Shown here: positions 1-10,965 of the stretch, in pieces
How the letters are laid out: each line of letters starts with the position of its first letter
Position numbering within the stretch: position 1 is the first letter of the stretch
Assembly: GCF_000151315.2 (NCBI RefSeq)
Contig: NW_011887307.1
Coordinates: 210,460-274,459, forward strand
DNA from: Capsaspora owczarzaki ATCC 30864
Lineage: Eukaryota; Opisthokonta; Filasterea
Reading direction: 5' to 3'
Length of the DNA: 64,000 nucleotides
Translations under genes and position numbers: made by a program
Notes under the pieces: generated by a model
Databases searched by the model: none
Told to the model about the DNA's origin: nothing
What the model saw: only the letters and a program-made list of their open reading frames with translations

Positions 1-175
1 CTTTTGTGAATTTCCTTTTTTGTTTTCCATCCTCACTCTCGCTTTTATAGTTTTGCTGCAATTTCTTCGACAAATCTCAAAGAACGACTTTTGCTAACAA
101 ACTGTGATTACTACACTTTAATCAATCAAAGTGGTTGCTCGGGATCCGCTACAGTGAAAGCAGCTGCGAGCGACG

Positions 176-1920
176 ATGGGCGCTTCTTCCTCACATGGCG
201 AAGGAAGCGGAAGCGATCGGTCGGACGCAGCCACACGGAACCCAGCCAACGACACGGCCATGACAACCACTTCATCAAGCCACTCCAGCACAGACCCTGC
301 CACAGCAGGAGCAGCAGCAGGAGCAGGAGCAAAGGCCGCTCGCAAGCCGCCAACGTGCATCCACCTGCTTGGAGGAGCGGCGGCTGGACTCGTCACAACG
401 ACGCTGCTGCACCCGCTCGATCTCATCAAGATCCGCATGCAAGGTAAAGAAAATCGCGATGAATAATCATCGAAACACCAAAGCGTGGCAAGCCTCAGTG
501 CGTCCGTCCGGATTTGAGTCAGCTCACCTCACTCGTTTGACATGTTTACACTTGCATTGGAACCGGCCATGTCGGAAATTATGTTGGCTAACGTTTATTC
601 ATGTATGCACTAGTGCATGACGGCACCAAGGAGCGAGGCGAGCGCTACCGATCGTCGTGGCATGCTTTCAAGTCCATCAAGTACCGCGAAGGCCCAATGG
701 CACTGTACCGAGGTCTGACGCCAAACCTGGTCGGATCCACGACTGCCTGGGGCCTGTACTTTTTCATTTACAACATTGCCAAGTCGCAGTGGCAGTCCTT
801 CCTCAACATGAAGGAGCTCGGACCAGCTGAGAACATGGCCGCCGCCGTTACTGCAGGTTTGACGACAGCACTTTTGTTTTGCAATGCAGAGAGACTCCTG
901 ACTGAGGAAGAGATTGATTCTTGTCAAGCTGATGCCGTGGGGTGGTGCGGTTGTTTGCTGACTTGAATTTCATTCATCTTTGTGTCTTCTGTTTTGCTCT
1001 CAGGTGTCGGAACGCAAATTCTCACCAACCCAATCTGGGTTGTTAAAACGCGCATGTGTAGCAGCCCAATATCTGCTGGAGGGCCACTCCAGTACCGAAG
1101 TCTTTCACGTAAGTGACCTGCCTTGTTGTTTGCGCTTTTTGTCGGGTCAAAGTGTCTGAATTTGCCGCCGCCCTCTTCCATGCAGACGCTCTGGGATTGA
1201 TTTGGCGACAAGAAGGGCTTGCTGGGTTTTATCGAGGGATTCTTCCTGGGTTGCTGAGCGTTTCGCACGGCTCGCTCCAATTCATGGCGTACGAAGAGAT
1301 GAAAAAGTGGGTCACTCGGCGCGAGGCCTATGCGAGCCATCGCCATGAAATGGTATGTGAACGGTCTTGGTTCTCAGCTTGTGAGGATGGTTGGGAGGAA
1401 ACATTTGAAACAATGGCTTGATGCTCGTTGGTTGACTTTGGTTGTTTTGGGTTGGTGATTTCAATTAGGGCACTTTGGAGTACACAGTCATGGCTGCTGC
1501 TTCCAAGATGTTTGCTACGATAGCCGCCTATCCATTCCAACTTGCACGTACACGGTTACAGGTACGGTCTGTTGGTTGTGGTTTTGATTTTTGTCTGTTT
1601 TGTTTTTGTTTGTTGGAATTCTGATTCGCCCCTCTACCCTCTGACAGAACCAAGGTCATAGTGGTGTAATACAGTATCCTAACGCCAGAGCTCTGGTTCG
1701 AACCGTTTGGAGGTATGCTTTGTAATGATCGAACGAAGCGGCACCATCGTCTGATTATGCTCACCTCTTGTGCTACAATGTTTGTTGCAGCACCGAAGGC
1801 TTTTTGGGCTTCTACAAAGGGTTGGGACCAAACTTGCTTCGAGTGACGCCAGCCACCTGCATCACCTTTGTAGTCTACGAGAACGTGACCAAATTGTTGC
1901 GAGAGCGGAGCGATTTGTGA
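176..1920 (+). CDS. SLC25A32: Mitochondrial folate/FAD carrier, SLC25A32-like
   Basis: Mitochondrial carrier family protein of about 356 aa, expected in the inner membrane. Seven exons join in frame: 176-443, 614-856, 1004-1108, 1186-1352, 1469-1561, 1648-1712 and 1791-1920. Three carrier signatures are visible: HPLDLIKIR in repeat 1, [10 protein letters not shown] in repeat 2 and [11 protein letters not shown] in repeat 3. Each repeat ends in the usual G-L/F-Y-x-G motif. The tryptophan in the second signature (PIW) and the C-terminal run [15 protein letters not shown] resemble human SLC25A32 and yeast Flx1, which carry folate and FAD. The N-terminus is a Ser/Ala-rich extension of about 60 residues with no obvious presequence. 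The start is the first ATG in frame with repeat 1. The family is secure. The substrate is inferred from similarity, and folate versus FAD cannot be separated here. It converges on the RNA polymerase I subunit gene. Confidence 0.88.
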
Positions 1921-2065
1921 CATCTTGTTGAGCATTCTCTTGTATTACATCTATTCTTGATCCAACAGCAACCCTTCATAATTTCTCACGTTGAGGCAGC
2001 AGGGCGGATTGCTAAAAGCACAAAGAATCGAGTAGTACCATGTATAATTTGGAAAAACACACAAA

Positions 2066-5000
2066 TTACTTCACATCCAGTGTGACGCGAATGTTCATCG
2101 CGAGCAATTCAGATAGCAAGTAACGGAAAACGTATGGCACAGCGATAATTTCGACATTCTTGGAGCTCTGGCACGACCGACACTTGACGTTTCGCTTGCC
2201 AGAAATTTGAGTTGCTTGCTCGAGCATTGGTGACAAAATACTGCCGCACGCCTTGCACACGTACGACTGCGTTGTGATTTTAGACGGGGAAGAAGTCAGA
2301 TTGAGTTTTTGGCCAGAATTCCAAATGCCACCAAAGCACCACCATCTTCAATCCCACACTTACATAAGAGTAATCCGAGCAGTTCATCAAACGGTCGTGA
2401 AGCAGGAAGGCGGTGCCGTGAGCAAGAAGAGAATCGCGCTCCATCTCACCAAAGCGAATACCACCAGCACGTTTGCGACCCTGTCCAGTCCAAAAAAAAA
2501 AACGACAAATAAGTCTTCCATACTCCAACAGAAACCCCAAAAACAACAAGCAACGCGCAAATTGCTCGCAGCGGGACAAACCTTGATGGGCTGATGGGTC
2601 AAATTATGAACAGGACCGGTCGTGCGCACTTGGTACTTGTCGAGAACCATGTGACGAAGACGCTGGTAGTACACGACGCCCATAAAGATTTCAGCGTCAA
2701 ACTCCTTGCCAGTCACGCCACTGTACATGCGCTCCGAGCCATAGTAGTTGTATCCGGCCTTGGCCAGCTGCTCGCCAAAGTAGTCGACGGCGCGGCTCTT
2801 CTCGTTGAAGACGAACGGAGACGCGTCGTGAACAACGCCGTGAAGGGCGGCGCTCTTGCCAGCCATGGTCTCAATCCACATGCCGATCGTCATGCGCGAC
2901 GGGAAACCGTGCGGGTTGAACAGAATGTCGGGGACCATGCCAGACTCGCAGAAGGGCATGCCTTCGGAGGGCCAGAGCTGGGAGCAAACACCCTTTTGGC
3001 CGTGACGGGAGGCAAACTTGTCGCCAATCACGGGGTTGCGGCGCAGACGGAAGCGAATGATGGCGCGCTGCGCTCGTTGGTCGCTGCCTTCCCCGGCAAT
3101 GAGCTTAATCTCGTGCAAGTAGCCCTCCTCAGAGCTCTTGTACTTGACGACTTGTGCCATGTTGGTCGTCTCGTCCACGTACGAGCAGATCGGGGCTCCG
3201 TTCTTGAGCACCGTCTCGAGTGGAGGGAAGCCGTCCGCCTCGACCTGCTTTTCAGTGACTTCGCGCTGGTTGCGGACAGTGCCAAAGTACAGGGTGGGCT
3301 TTGAGTTTTCGCGGTTGCCGGGCTTGAGCTTGGCGAGATCGACAATTTGCGTCTTGTAGATGGTGGCATAGCCAAAGCCGCGGTCGTACGAGCCCTTGTT
3401 GATAATCATGGCATCCTCCATATCGTAGCCAGTGTACGAGACGAAAGCAATGACCGCGTTGGTGCCACTTGGGTAGTTGTCGCACTTGTAGTCTTCGTAG
3501 CCTTGCGGGCGCACAAGCGATGCTTGCGGATTCATCACGCGGTAGAGTTTGTTGTCTGAGCGATGCTGGAGGGCGTGGGCGGGCGTTCCCATGGTCTGCT
3601 TGCCCATTTGGCACTGTTTTGAGAGGGGGTGGGGGTGGGGGGGACAACAAAAACATGAATGAGAGTCGTGTTTCAAAACGAGTCTGGCGCCAATCTAGCA
3701 AAAACAAAAACCAACACCCAAACCAAAAAAAAACTGCCTGCTGCTTTACCTGGTACATGTTGCGCGGTGATTGGTTGTGGTCGCTGTAAGGAGTCATGAG
3801 GGCATTCACAGAGAGCATGGCGGTCGGAGAGAGCTCGTGGTGCGTTGTGACGCCAGGAACAATATCGGCTTCCAAAACAGCAATGTCCATGTACACTTGC
3901 TCGAACGAGCCAATATACTCGACAGTGTTGGCAATAAGGTTTTGAACGGGACGCACCATGCGGCAAAGCGAGGTGAAGATGAACAGACCAGGGAATTGGC
4001 CGCGTTCGGAGGGAAGAACGAGGGCCGACTCCATGTAGCGCGGGAGGTCTTTGTGGCCCTGGGCCTTGCGGTAGCGGAAGTGGGCGGTGATTTGCGCTGC
4101 ATTTTCGGGTGCCAGCTTGCCAATGATGCGGCCATCCAGCAGGACGTTCAGGTAGTCGGACGGGTAATGAATCTTGTGGTCGATGGGCGCCATGCCGAGC
4201 TCGATGAGCATGGCAGGGACGCGCGACGCATCGGCAACCTCGTCGACAACCAAGCACTTGGCTGCCAAGTGGTTGAGCAGACCGCAAGGAGCGCCGTCAG
4301 GCGTGTGCACGGGGCAGACAAAGCCCCACGCTTCGGGCAGCAGCTTGCGCACAGTGGTGGTTTTCATTTCAGCAAAGAAGGCGCCACGGTGAATGCATCG
4401 GAAGTGGGAGAGGTAGCGCAAAAAGTTGAGCTTGTCCGCAACAACCGTGAAGCCGCTGACTTGTTGCAAATCAAGACCCGTGGCGGAGGCGAGGTTGCCA
4501 GTGGCCATCAGGTACTCGAGGCGTCGGCCAATGTCCACAGGGTTTTTGCTGAGGGACTTTGTAAAGTACTGCGAGCCAGCCGAGAAGCTGACCTGCTCTG
4601 GGTTGCGACGCAAGTCTTGCGCCACGACGGCCTTGCACGCAGTGAGGTACTCTTCCATCTTTTCTTTGAGGAACATCAGGTAGAGCTGGCCCGAGGTGAG
4701 AATTTCGTGGTTCATTGGCGAATCGGCATTCTCGGTGCAGCAATCGCCGCTGACGACCTTGTAGAGCTTTTGAATCATAAACACGAGCAGGTCAAACTTG
4801 TCCTGGTCGTTGTCGAGATGGATGAGCATGAGCTTGCGCAAGAGGAGGCGGCCAACGTCTTCGTCCGACATGTCTTCGGGCACATCGAGCGCAATACGGA
4901 AGCGCTCGCCGAGGAAGACGCGCGCTTGCTTTGAGTTGTGGACGTGCATGTCGGTGGCCGAGCGCAGCATGAGCTCGACGCGGTCTGTGAGGAAGCTATC

Positions 5001-6500
5001 GAGCTTGCTGCTGCCGACAATGCGCTCAAAGATTTCCTGGTCGGTGGTTGTGACGAGCGCCTTAAGAATCAGAACGGCGGGGACGAGATACTCGTTCTTG
5101 CGGTATGAAAAGCGCACCATGCAGTTGCCGTCTTGCAAAAAGTGCACCGTGATGGTCTGGCTGGTCTGGTCGAGGCGAGTGCAGCGAATCATGGTGCCGA
5201 AGGTGGTGTACTCGGGACCGCGCTTGCGGAAGGACGGGCGATCGAGCGCCATGACATAGTTGCGACGAGGCAACAAGAGCATGCGCATGATGCGCTCGAT
5301 GCCGTTAATGATAAAGTAGCCACCCATCTCCTCGGCCTCCTCCTGGTTGGCGACGAGCTCTGTGGGCGACAGGTCGCGCAAGTTGCATCGCTGGGACTTG
5401 ACCATGATTGGGATTTGGCCCAGCTTGCGCTCTGTCTGGTTGACGGGACCGTCGTCGACCTTCCACTTCAGCGTGACGTGCAGATCGCTCTTGTACGTCG
5501 ATGCGCGCTCGCGGCACTCTGTCGGAAAGACTGCTGGGTTTCGTCGCGCCTCGTTGTCTGGTACGCGCGGGTAGCCGACCTTGGCCTGGTCAATCCACAC
5601 GGTGAGCTTGTGTCCATCTCGGTCGGTGATGATTTTGGGATCGAGGTCCTGCTCAAAGGTCAAGGCCGGGGGGCAAGATGCATGCATGGATGGTGAGTTT
5701 TTTTACATCAGAATGCAAGTGAAGGATTGATGGCGGGGGGGGGGGGTTGGACTTGAGGGGGATGAGTGGGGTTTGCATTGAGCATGTGCAGCGCGGTTCT
5801 CGTGGAGGGTTTTGGAGGCCTCCGACCCTGTCCACGGCTTCCCCCTTCATTCGATATTGCATTCATTGAGACTGATAACCTGCGTGGTAGGAGCACAGCG
5901 CTCCCCGTCTGACTCGTCGTGGGTTGCACATGGCAAGTTCTCCTCGTTTCACCCCAGCCATACACACCATCGCCCCCTCCGCCCCGTCCCGCGCTTTTGC
6001 TCCCATCCACCCGCCGCTTTGCCAGCTGCCTCATCACGCCCATCGCAATCGATTCGAGCCATGTTGTCGGAACGGTTCCCCGGACGCGGTCGTGCATTGG
6101 CTTATTCCTCTGGCTGTCCAATGCCTCCACGTGGATTTTCCCTCTTTGCCTTTCTTTCCCATTGCCTCTAGCATTGCATTTGGCAGTCAGCAATCCCAGG
6201 CCGCTCGCTCGGTCATCACTTGGACTTGTTCTCGGCAATGCGAATGACCAAGGGCAGCCGCGGGATGGGGGGGGGGAAGCGACATTTCATCGCAACGCGG
6301 CGAATCTCAATGCTCAATGCTCAATGCACTCCATCTCTCAATCCCCTTTTGTCTGTGTGGTCACGCACCGCGACGGCAAGATCGAGGCCAGTCTTGATCA
6401 TAAAGTTGAACGCGTCGACGTGCGGCCGAGTGACGTCCTGCAGCGTGCGCGACTGTTCGGCAGGGATGCTCGTGTCCCGATTGATTGTATGCGTCGCCAT
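2066..6500 (-). CDS. POLR1B: RNA polymerase I second-largest subunit (RPA2/RPA135)
   Basis: Beta-like catalytic subunit of RNA polymerase I, which transcribes rRNA in the nucleolus. Five exons on the minus strand: 6500-6369, 5648-3750, 3613-2582, 2480-2364 and 2266-2066, giving 1126 aa against 1135 in human. Pol I identity, rather than Pol II or III, comes from [38 protein letters not shown] and [11 protein letters not shown]. The conserved hybrid-binding block [11 protein letters not shown] and the lobe [10 protein letters not shown] are intact. The C-terminal zinc ribbon is CKACG followed by CRSC, then [12 protein letters not shown]. The first exon (44 aa) was placed from RPHVDAFNF, the conserved Pol I N-terminal motif. 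Intron 1 is unusually long for this locus (720 nt) and I see no gene in it. The first splice acceptor is the least certain boundary. Confidence 0.93.
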
Positions 6501-6700
6501 TGCAAAAAAGAGAAGAAAAAAAAAAAGTAAGACTGAGGTTGAAATCTCAGAAATTGCACGACTAGTCCACTGAAGAACAAACAAGCAAACCAAGAAGCAA
6601 CCAGGATGAACATGCTAGACGTGTGCGAAAAGGACGTTTATGGTGAATGACGGCTGCTCGGCATGATCAAGCCTAAAAAACCAATGCAAGAGACCTTCCA

Positions 6701-9489
6701 TCAAGGATTCAATTGAACGATGAGTTGGCCAAAGGACGGGCGATCGTTGGCATCGTCGTCAAGACACTCGAGCGCGAGGGTGACAATCTCGCTGATGCTC
6801 TGCTGCTCTGCCTCGGTTGGTTTGAGGTGTGAGTCCACCTTGTCAAGGATGTTTTGGCTTTTCACAGCTTTTCGCACCTCCGTTCTCAGCCGAGTGCCGG
6901 GTTTGGCTGCAGTCAACAATTCTAGCAGAATCATGCCAAAGGCGTAGACATCCGTCTTGGTGGTCATGCGGCCTTCTTGTAAGAACTCGGGACACATGTA
7001 AGCAATGGTTCCTTGAGCGGTCTGCGTGCGAAGATAGCTCTTGTCATCGAGGTGTTGGGCAGCACGGACGAGACCAAAGTCCGAAACTTTAGCGTTGAAA
7101 TGCTCATCCAAAAGCACATTGTCCGTCTTGAGATCGAGATGGAACAGTGCATGATCAGGGAAGGCTGTCTGGACGTAGTGCATGCCGCGGGCAACATCGG
7201 CCGCAATGCGGTGGCGCTGAGTCCATGTCAGTGGAGGGGTGTTGTTTTTGCGGGCGAGACGGTCGCGAACCGATCCATTCGGCATGAATTCGTAAACAAG
7301 GCATCGTTCGTCGCCTTCCTCTGCATACGACAGAATGGCAATAATGTTCGCGTGACGGAATTTCGAAAGAGAGTCCAGTTCCGACTTGAATTCGACCGTG
7401 CCCTGCTTGGATTCGGCCGATAGCTTTTTGATGGCAACACGAGGTCCAGGCAAACTGGCACCGTACACGCGACCAAACGCTCCTTCGCCGAGCAGAGAAT
7501 CAGCAGCAAAGTTGTTCGTGGCGGAGACGAGCGTTGCGAGAGGCACTTGTGGGATGGGTCCGTCAAAGTTCGATAAGGACCCACTGGCGTCTTGGTTGCG
7601 CTCAAGTACGTCGATCCGATCAAGGGCTGAATTCAAATCGGAGCGAAGTTGTTGCAGCTCCTGGTCTTTGGCAGCGAGCTCTTGATCCTTTCCAGCAAGC
7701 TCCTGATCCTTGGCAGCAAGATCCTGGTCTTTGCCAGCGAGTTCGGAGCGCAACTGCTGAATCTCGGATGCAGAGGGCGGAGACTGAGCATTTGCTGCTG
7801 CACGAGCTGCAATCTGAGCCAAGTCGGCAGGCGATGGGGTTCGTTGCTGGTCGAGACGACCACGAGCGGAACTACATTTTCACCAAGACAAGTGAGCGGT
7901 TGCTTCATGCAAGAACTCGATAAGATTGCAAAGTCTTACTTAAAGGTACAAATAATATTGCCAGTTTGCCTGAGTGCATTAATTCCAGTATTGGTCAAGA
8001 AGTTCTGGGACAAACTGTCGTTGTCAATTACAGCGTCAGATTGGAGCATGAGGTCTAACGACTTTCAGAGCATCTTAAAACGATCAATATTTACTAAAGC
8101 AAAGTCAGCGTCTTGTTCACTTTGAGTGCTGCAGCAATCGTGTTCGCTCCAACATCGCCAATATGATTCTGGTCCAGCCTGTAGGACCCCACCATTAGTC
8201 AGCACTCTGAATGCCTTCTGCTTGCAATCACCCACTCACATGCATCAGTCAACGTGAGGTGCCTTACTCGAGATGCGTCACCGTCGTGTTCACTTCGAGT
8301 GCCTCAGCGATCGCTTGCGCTCCAACATCGCCAATCTGATTCTGCCACAGACTGTCCATCCCCTCCATCGGTGAGCACTCTTCTGAATCACCAACTTTCA
8401 TGCAACAGTCAAAAAGAGATGTCTTACCTGAGCTCGGTCAGTGTCTTGTTCACTTTGAGTGCCTCAGCAATCGCTTGCGCTCCAACATCGCCAATCTGAT
8501 TCTGGTACAGACTATTTATCCCCTCCATCAGTGAGCACTCTTCTGATTCACCCACTCTCATGTATCAGTCAAAGTGAGATGCCTTACGAGAGCGTAGTCA
8601 GCGTCTTGTTCACTTTGAGTGCCTCAGCGATCGCTTGCGCTCCAACATCGCCAATCTGATTCTCACGCAGACTGTCCACATCCCCTCCATTAGTGAGCAC
8701 TCTACTGAATCACTCACTCGCATGCACCAGCAAGAGTGAGATGCCTTACTAGAGCTTGGGCAGCGTCGTGTTTACTTGAAGTGCTTCAGCAATCGCCTGC
8801 GCTCCAGCATCGCCAAGCTGATTCTCACCCAGACTGTCCACATCCCCTCCATCGGTGAGCACTCTACTGAATCACTCACTCGCATGCACCAGCAAGAGTA
8901 CGATGCCTTACTAGAGCGTGCCAAGCGTTGTGTTCGCTTTGAGTGCCTTGGCAATCGCCTGCGCTCCAACTTCGCCAATCTGATTCGCCCACAGACTGTT
9001 TCTCCCCCCCCCCCCATCAGTGAGCACTCTTCTGAATAACCCACTCACATGCACCAGCAAGAGTGAGTTGACTTACCGGATCTCAGCCAGCGCCTTGTTC
9101 ACTTTGAGTGCCTCAGCGAAAGCGAGCGCTCCAACATCGCCAATCTGATTGTTGTGCAGACTGTCGGGCCCCTCCATCAGTGAGCACTCTTTATGTTTTC
9201 TGTTAAGATCGCCCATTCAGATGCTTCACTGAAAATGAGATGCCTTACTCGAGATAAGTCAGCGTCTTGTTCACTTTGAGTGCCTCAGCAATCGCCTTCG
9301 CTTCTTCATCGCCAATCTGCCTCCTTTCCAGACTGTTCCCCTCCACTCTCGTCAGCACACACACTCGCGCTGTCAACACCTGTGTTCCAATCAACTCGGG
9401 CTTCTCTCTTACCTGAGCCCTCCACTCTCATTCTTGACTTGATCATACAACTGGCGCTGTCTCTGATTCATATTCTGATAAGACAGCAT
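6701..9489 (-). CDS. LRR-kinase A: RI/NLR-type LRRs plus non-RD Pelle/IRAK-like kinase
   Basis: Predicted 664 aa from 11 exons: 9489-9413, 9332-9249, 9160-9077, 8995-8912, 8833-8750, 8671-8588, 8511-8428, 8351-8268, 8178-8095, 8014-7940 and 7871-6701. Exons 2-9 are each exactly 84 nt in phase 2 and encode one 28-residue repeat of the type NQIGDVGAQAIAEALKVN. Exon 10 (75 nt) encodes a shorter closing repeat. A KDQEL-rich coiled coil (about residues 310-370) leads to a TKL kinase domain (about 395-660). It has GEGAFGRVYG, VAIKK, HLDLKTDNVLL, DFG and a GTIAYMCPEF activation segment. ATP-binding Lys, catalytic Asp and DFG are present, so it is probably active, but HRD is HLD (non-RD). I see no signal peptide or membrane segment, so a cytosolic protein is expected. 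Ligand and substrate are unknown. Its paralogue B lies 31 kb away. Confidence 0.88.
8095..9332 (-). repeat. LRR exon array A (8 units)
   Basis: Eight tandem DNA units of about 160-173 bp, each made of one 84-nt LRR exon plus one intron of about 76-90 nt. Introns repeat as well as exons: most donors read GTAAG followed by GCATCTCA-like sequence, and most acceptors end GACAG preceded by a GATGGAGGGG stretch. The whole exon-intron cassette has therefore been amplified, not just the coding part. The array sits inside LRR-kinase A. Confidence 0.9.
8297..9412. repeat. Near-identical tract shared with 39130-40242
   Basis: By direct comparison, this stretch matches 39130-40242 base for base, introns included. 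The only difference I found is two fewer C in the homopolymer near 9004-9015 of this copy (B has the shorter run). Similarity falls abruptly at both ends: inside LRR exon 8 on one side and at the exon 1 donor on the other. It reads as a gene-conversion tract or a very recent duplication. Confidence 0.85.
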
Positions 9490-9843
9490 TTTGAAAGATC
9501 TTCGAATTCAAACACAGCTAAACAAACAAGAAGACTGTCCACTCACACAGCACAAAGCCATTCCAAGAAAACTACGTTCAAACATAGACTCTCACCAACA
9601 TGAGATGGATTGATTTTGCGTTGCCTCGTTTCCAATGCTCAGCACCAACCAACAGTGCCTTCAATGCACAGATTCGAAATACCGTTCCTCTTCCTCCCCT
9701 CCACCCCGTAACTCGACCGATGACAACACTCGCTCTCGTACATATATTGATGATACCATTATGACTTGCAAATCAATCTGACTCTGATACGCAGTCGTTT
9801 CTTTGATAATTTTCGACCCGTCAATCTCAGCTGTTTGACCCTT
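9490..9843. other. Divergent intergenic region, LRR-kinase A / ureidoglycolate lyase
   Basis: 354 bp separate the two start codons, so any promoters must be shared or abutting. I see no further gene. An in-frame ATG at 9766 could extend the lyase by 26 residues, but those residues do not resemble the family. Confidence 0.5.
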
Positions 9844-10767
9844 ATGTCGATCGGGTCTGTTCGAGCGCTGGTTCCGACGCTGCAGACGCAGCCGCTGACG
9901 CCAGAAGGGTTTGCGCCGTACGGCCAAGTGATTGCTGTGCCGTCCAACCCAAGCACGAGCGGCGTCTCGGCCAACCAGGGCACCGCGACCCGCATCAACT
10001 ACGTCGCGAGAGTTGACAATCTCAGGTGAATCCATCATCATCCACGATGACCAACGCCGCCGTCGTTTTTTGCGTATTCACGATTCATGCCTTGTTAAAG
10101 TGCCAGGAATATGCCACTCACGTAAAAACCCGAGGTCTGACCCCTTTCTGTTGTTGCTCGGGTTTTGTAGGCCAGATTCAGCAAAGGCGAATATGTGCGT
10201 GTTTCGATCCATTCCACGAGCAATGCCGTTCGAGATGAAGCTCATTGAGCGACACTTGTACTCGACCCAAGCATTCATTCCAATGTCCGCTGAATCAAAG
10301 CGCTACTTGGTCATTGTCGCGCGCAACGGCGCTGGTAAGGTTTTTTTTGTGTCATTTCTGAGTTTTTTAGTGAGATTTGGATTTGTGCGTGATCTGCACA
10401 ATCTGGAGTGTTGTAGAATGCGTGTGTGTGTTTCACTCTGTTTGCTGTACTGCCTTGTCATTGGCAATGCTGCTGCAGACGACAGGCCGGACTTGACAAC
10501 GTTGGCCGCTTTCATCGCCACCAACACGCAAGGAATTAGTTATGATGCAGGCTGCTGGCATCATCCAATGGTAGCACTGGATTATGCAACAGGTAACCGT
10601 GGAATGCAGCATGTGCTGAGTATCTCTGATTTGTAGAGCGAAACTCACGCGTCGCGCGCTCTTTGTTTTTTTGGGCAGATTTTGCCGTGTTGGTTCATGA
10701 AGACAACACTTCGGATGATTGCCATGTTGTCGACATCGAGCCGTCCATCATGATTCATACTGAATAG
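9844..10767 (+). CDS. Ureidoglycolate lyase (AllA/DAL3 type)
   Basis: Splits ureidoglycolate into glyoxylate and urea, the last step of allantoin (purine) breakdown. Four exons, 9844-10025, 10171-10334, 10479-10592 and 10679-10767, encode 182 aa, normal for the family. Recognisable blocks are LTPEGFAPYGQVI near the start, NQGTATRINY, the core MPFEMKLIERH followed by TQAFIPM, then RYLVIVA, and the metal/substrate region GCWHHPMVAL. The short start at 9844 fits the usual family N-terminus better than the upstream ATG at 9766. The C-terminus IEPSIMIH is less conserved. A purine-degradation role follows from the family. No other allantoin-pathway gene lies in the window. Confidence 0.87.
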
Positions 10768-10965
10768 AATTCAAAACCCAGTCGTGATCCTTGCTTGTTC
10801 GAATCATACATTTGCCGTTTCTCCCCCGCCTCCAACCGAAATTCGGCGATTGCACGAATCCAACAAAGCAAAAGTGCTTGATTTCCAATTCATGTGTAAA
10901 CAGAGTCAACATGCACCAACCAACAAGAAATAAACAAAATGAGGTATGCAGCGCAATGCAGGTTG

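Noticed and set aside
5649-6368. Separate small genes within the region 5' of the large RPA2 exon
   Set aside because: The flanking exons join in frame across this stretch with good splice sites, and the open frames inside show no family similarity.
7940-9332. CRISPR-like or satellite array from regularly spaced repeats
   Set aside because: The repeat units are 84-nt LRR exons with conserved phase and splice sites, not short palindromic repeats with unique spacers.
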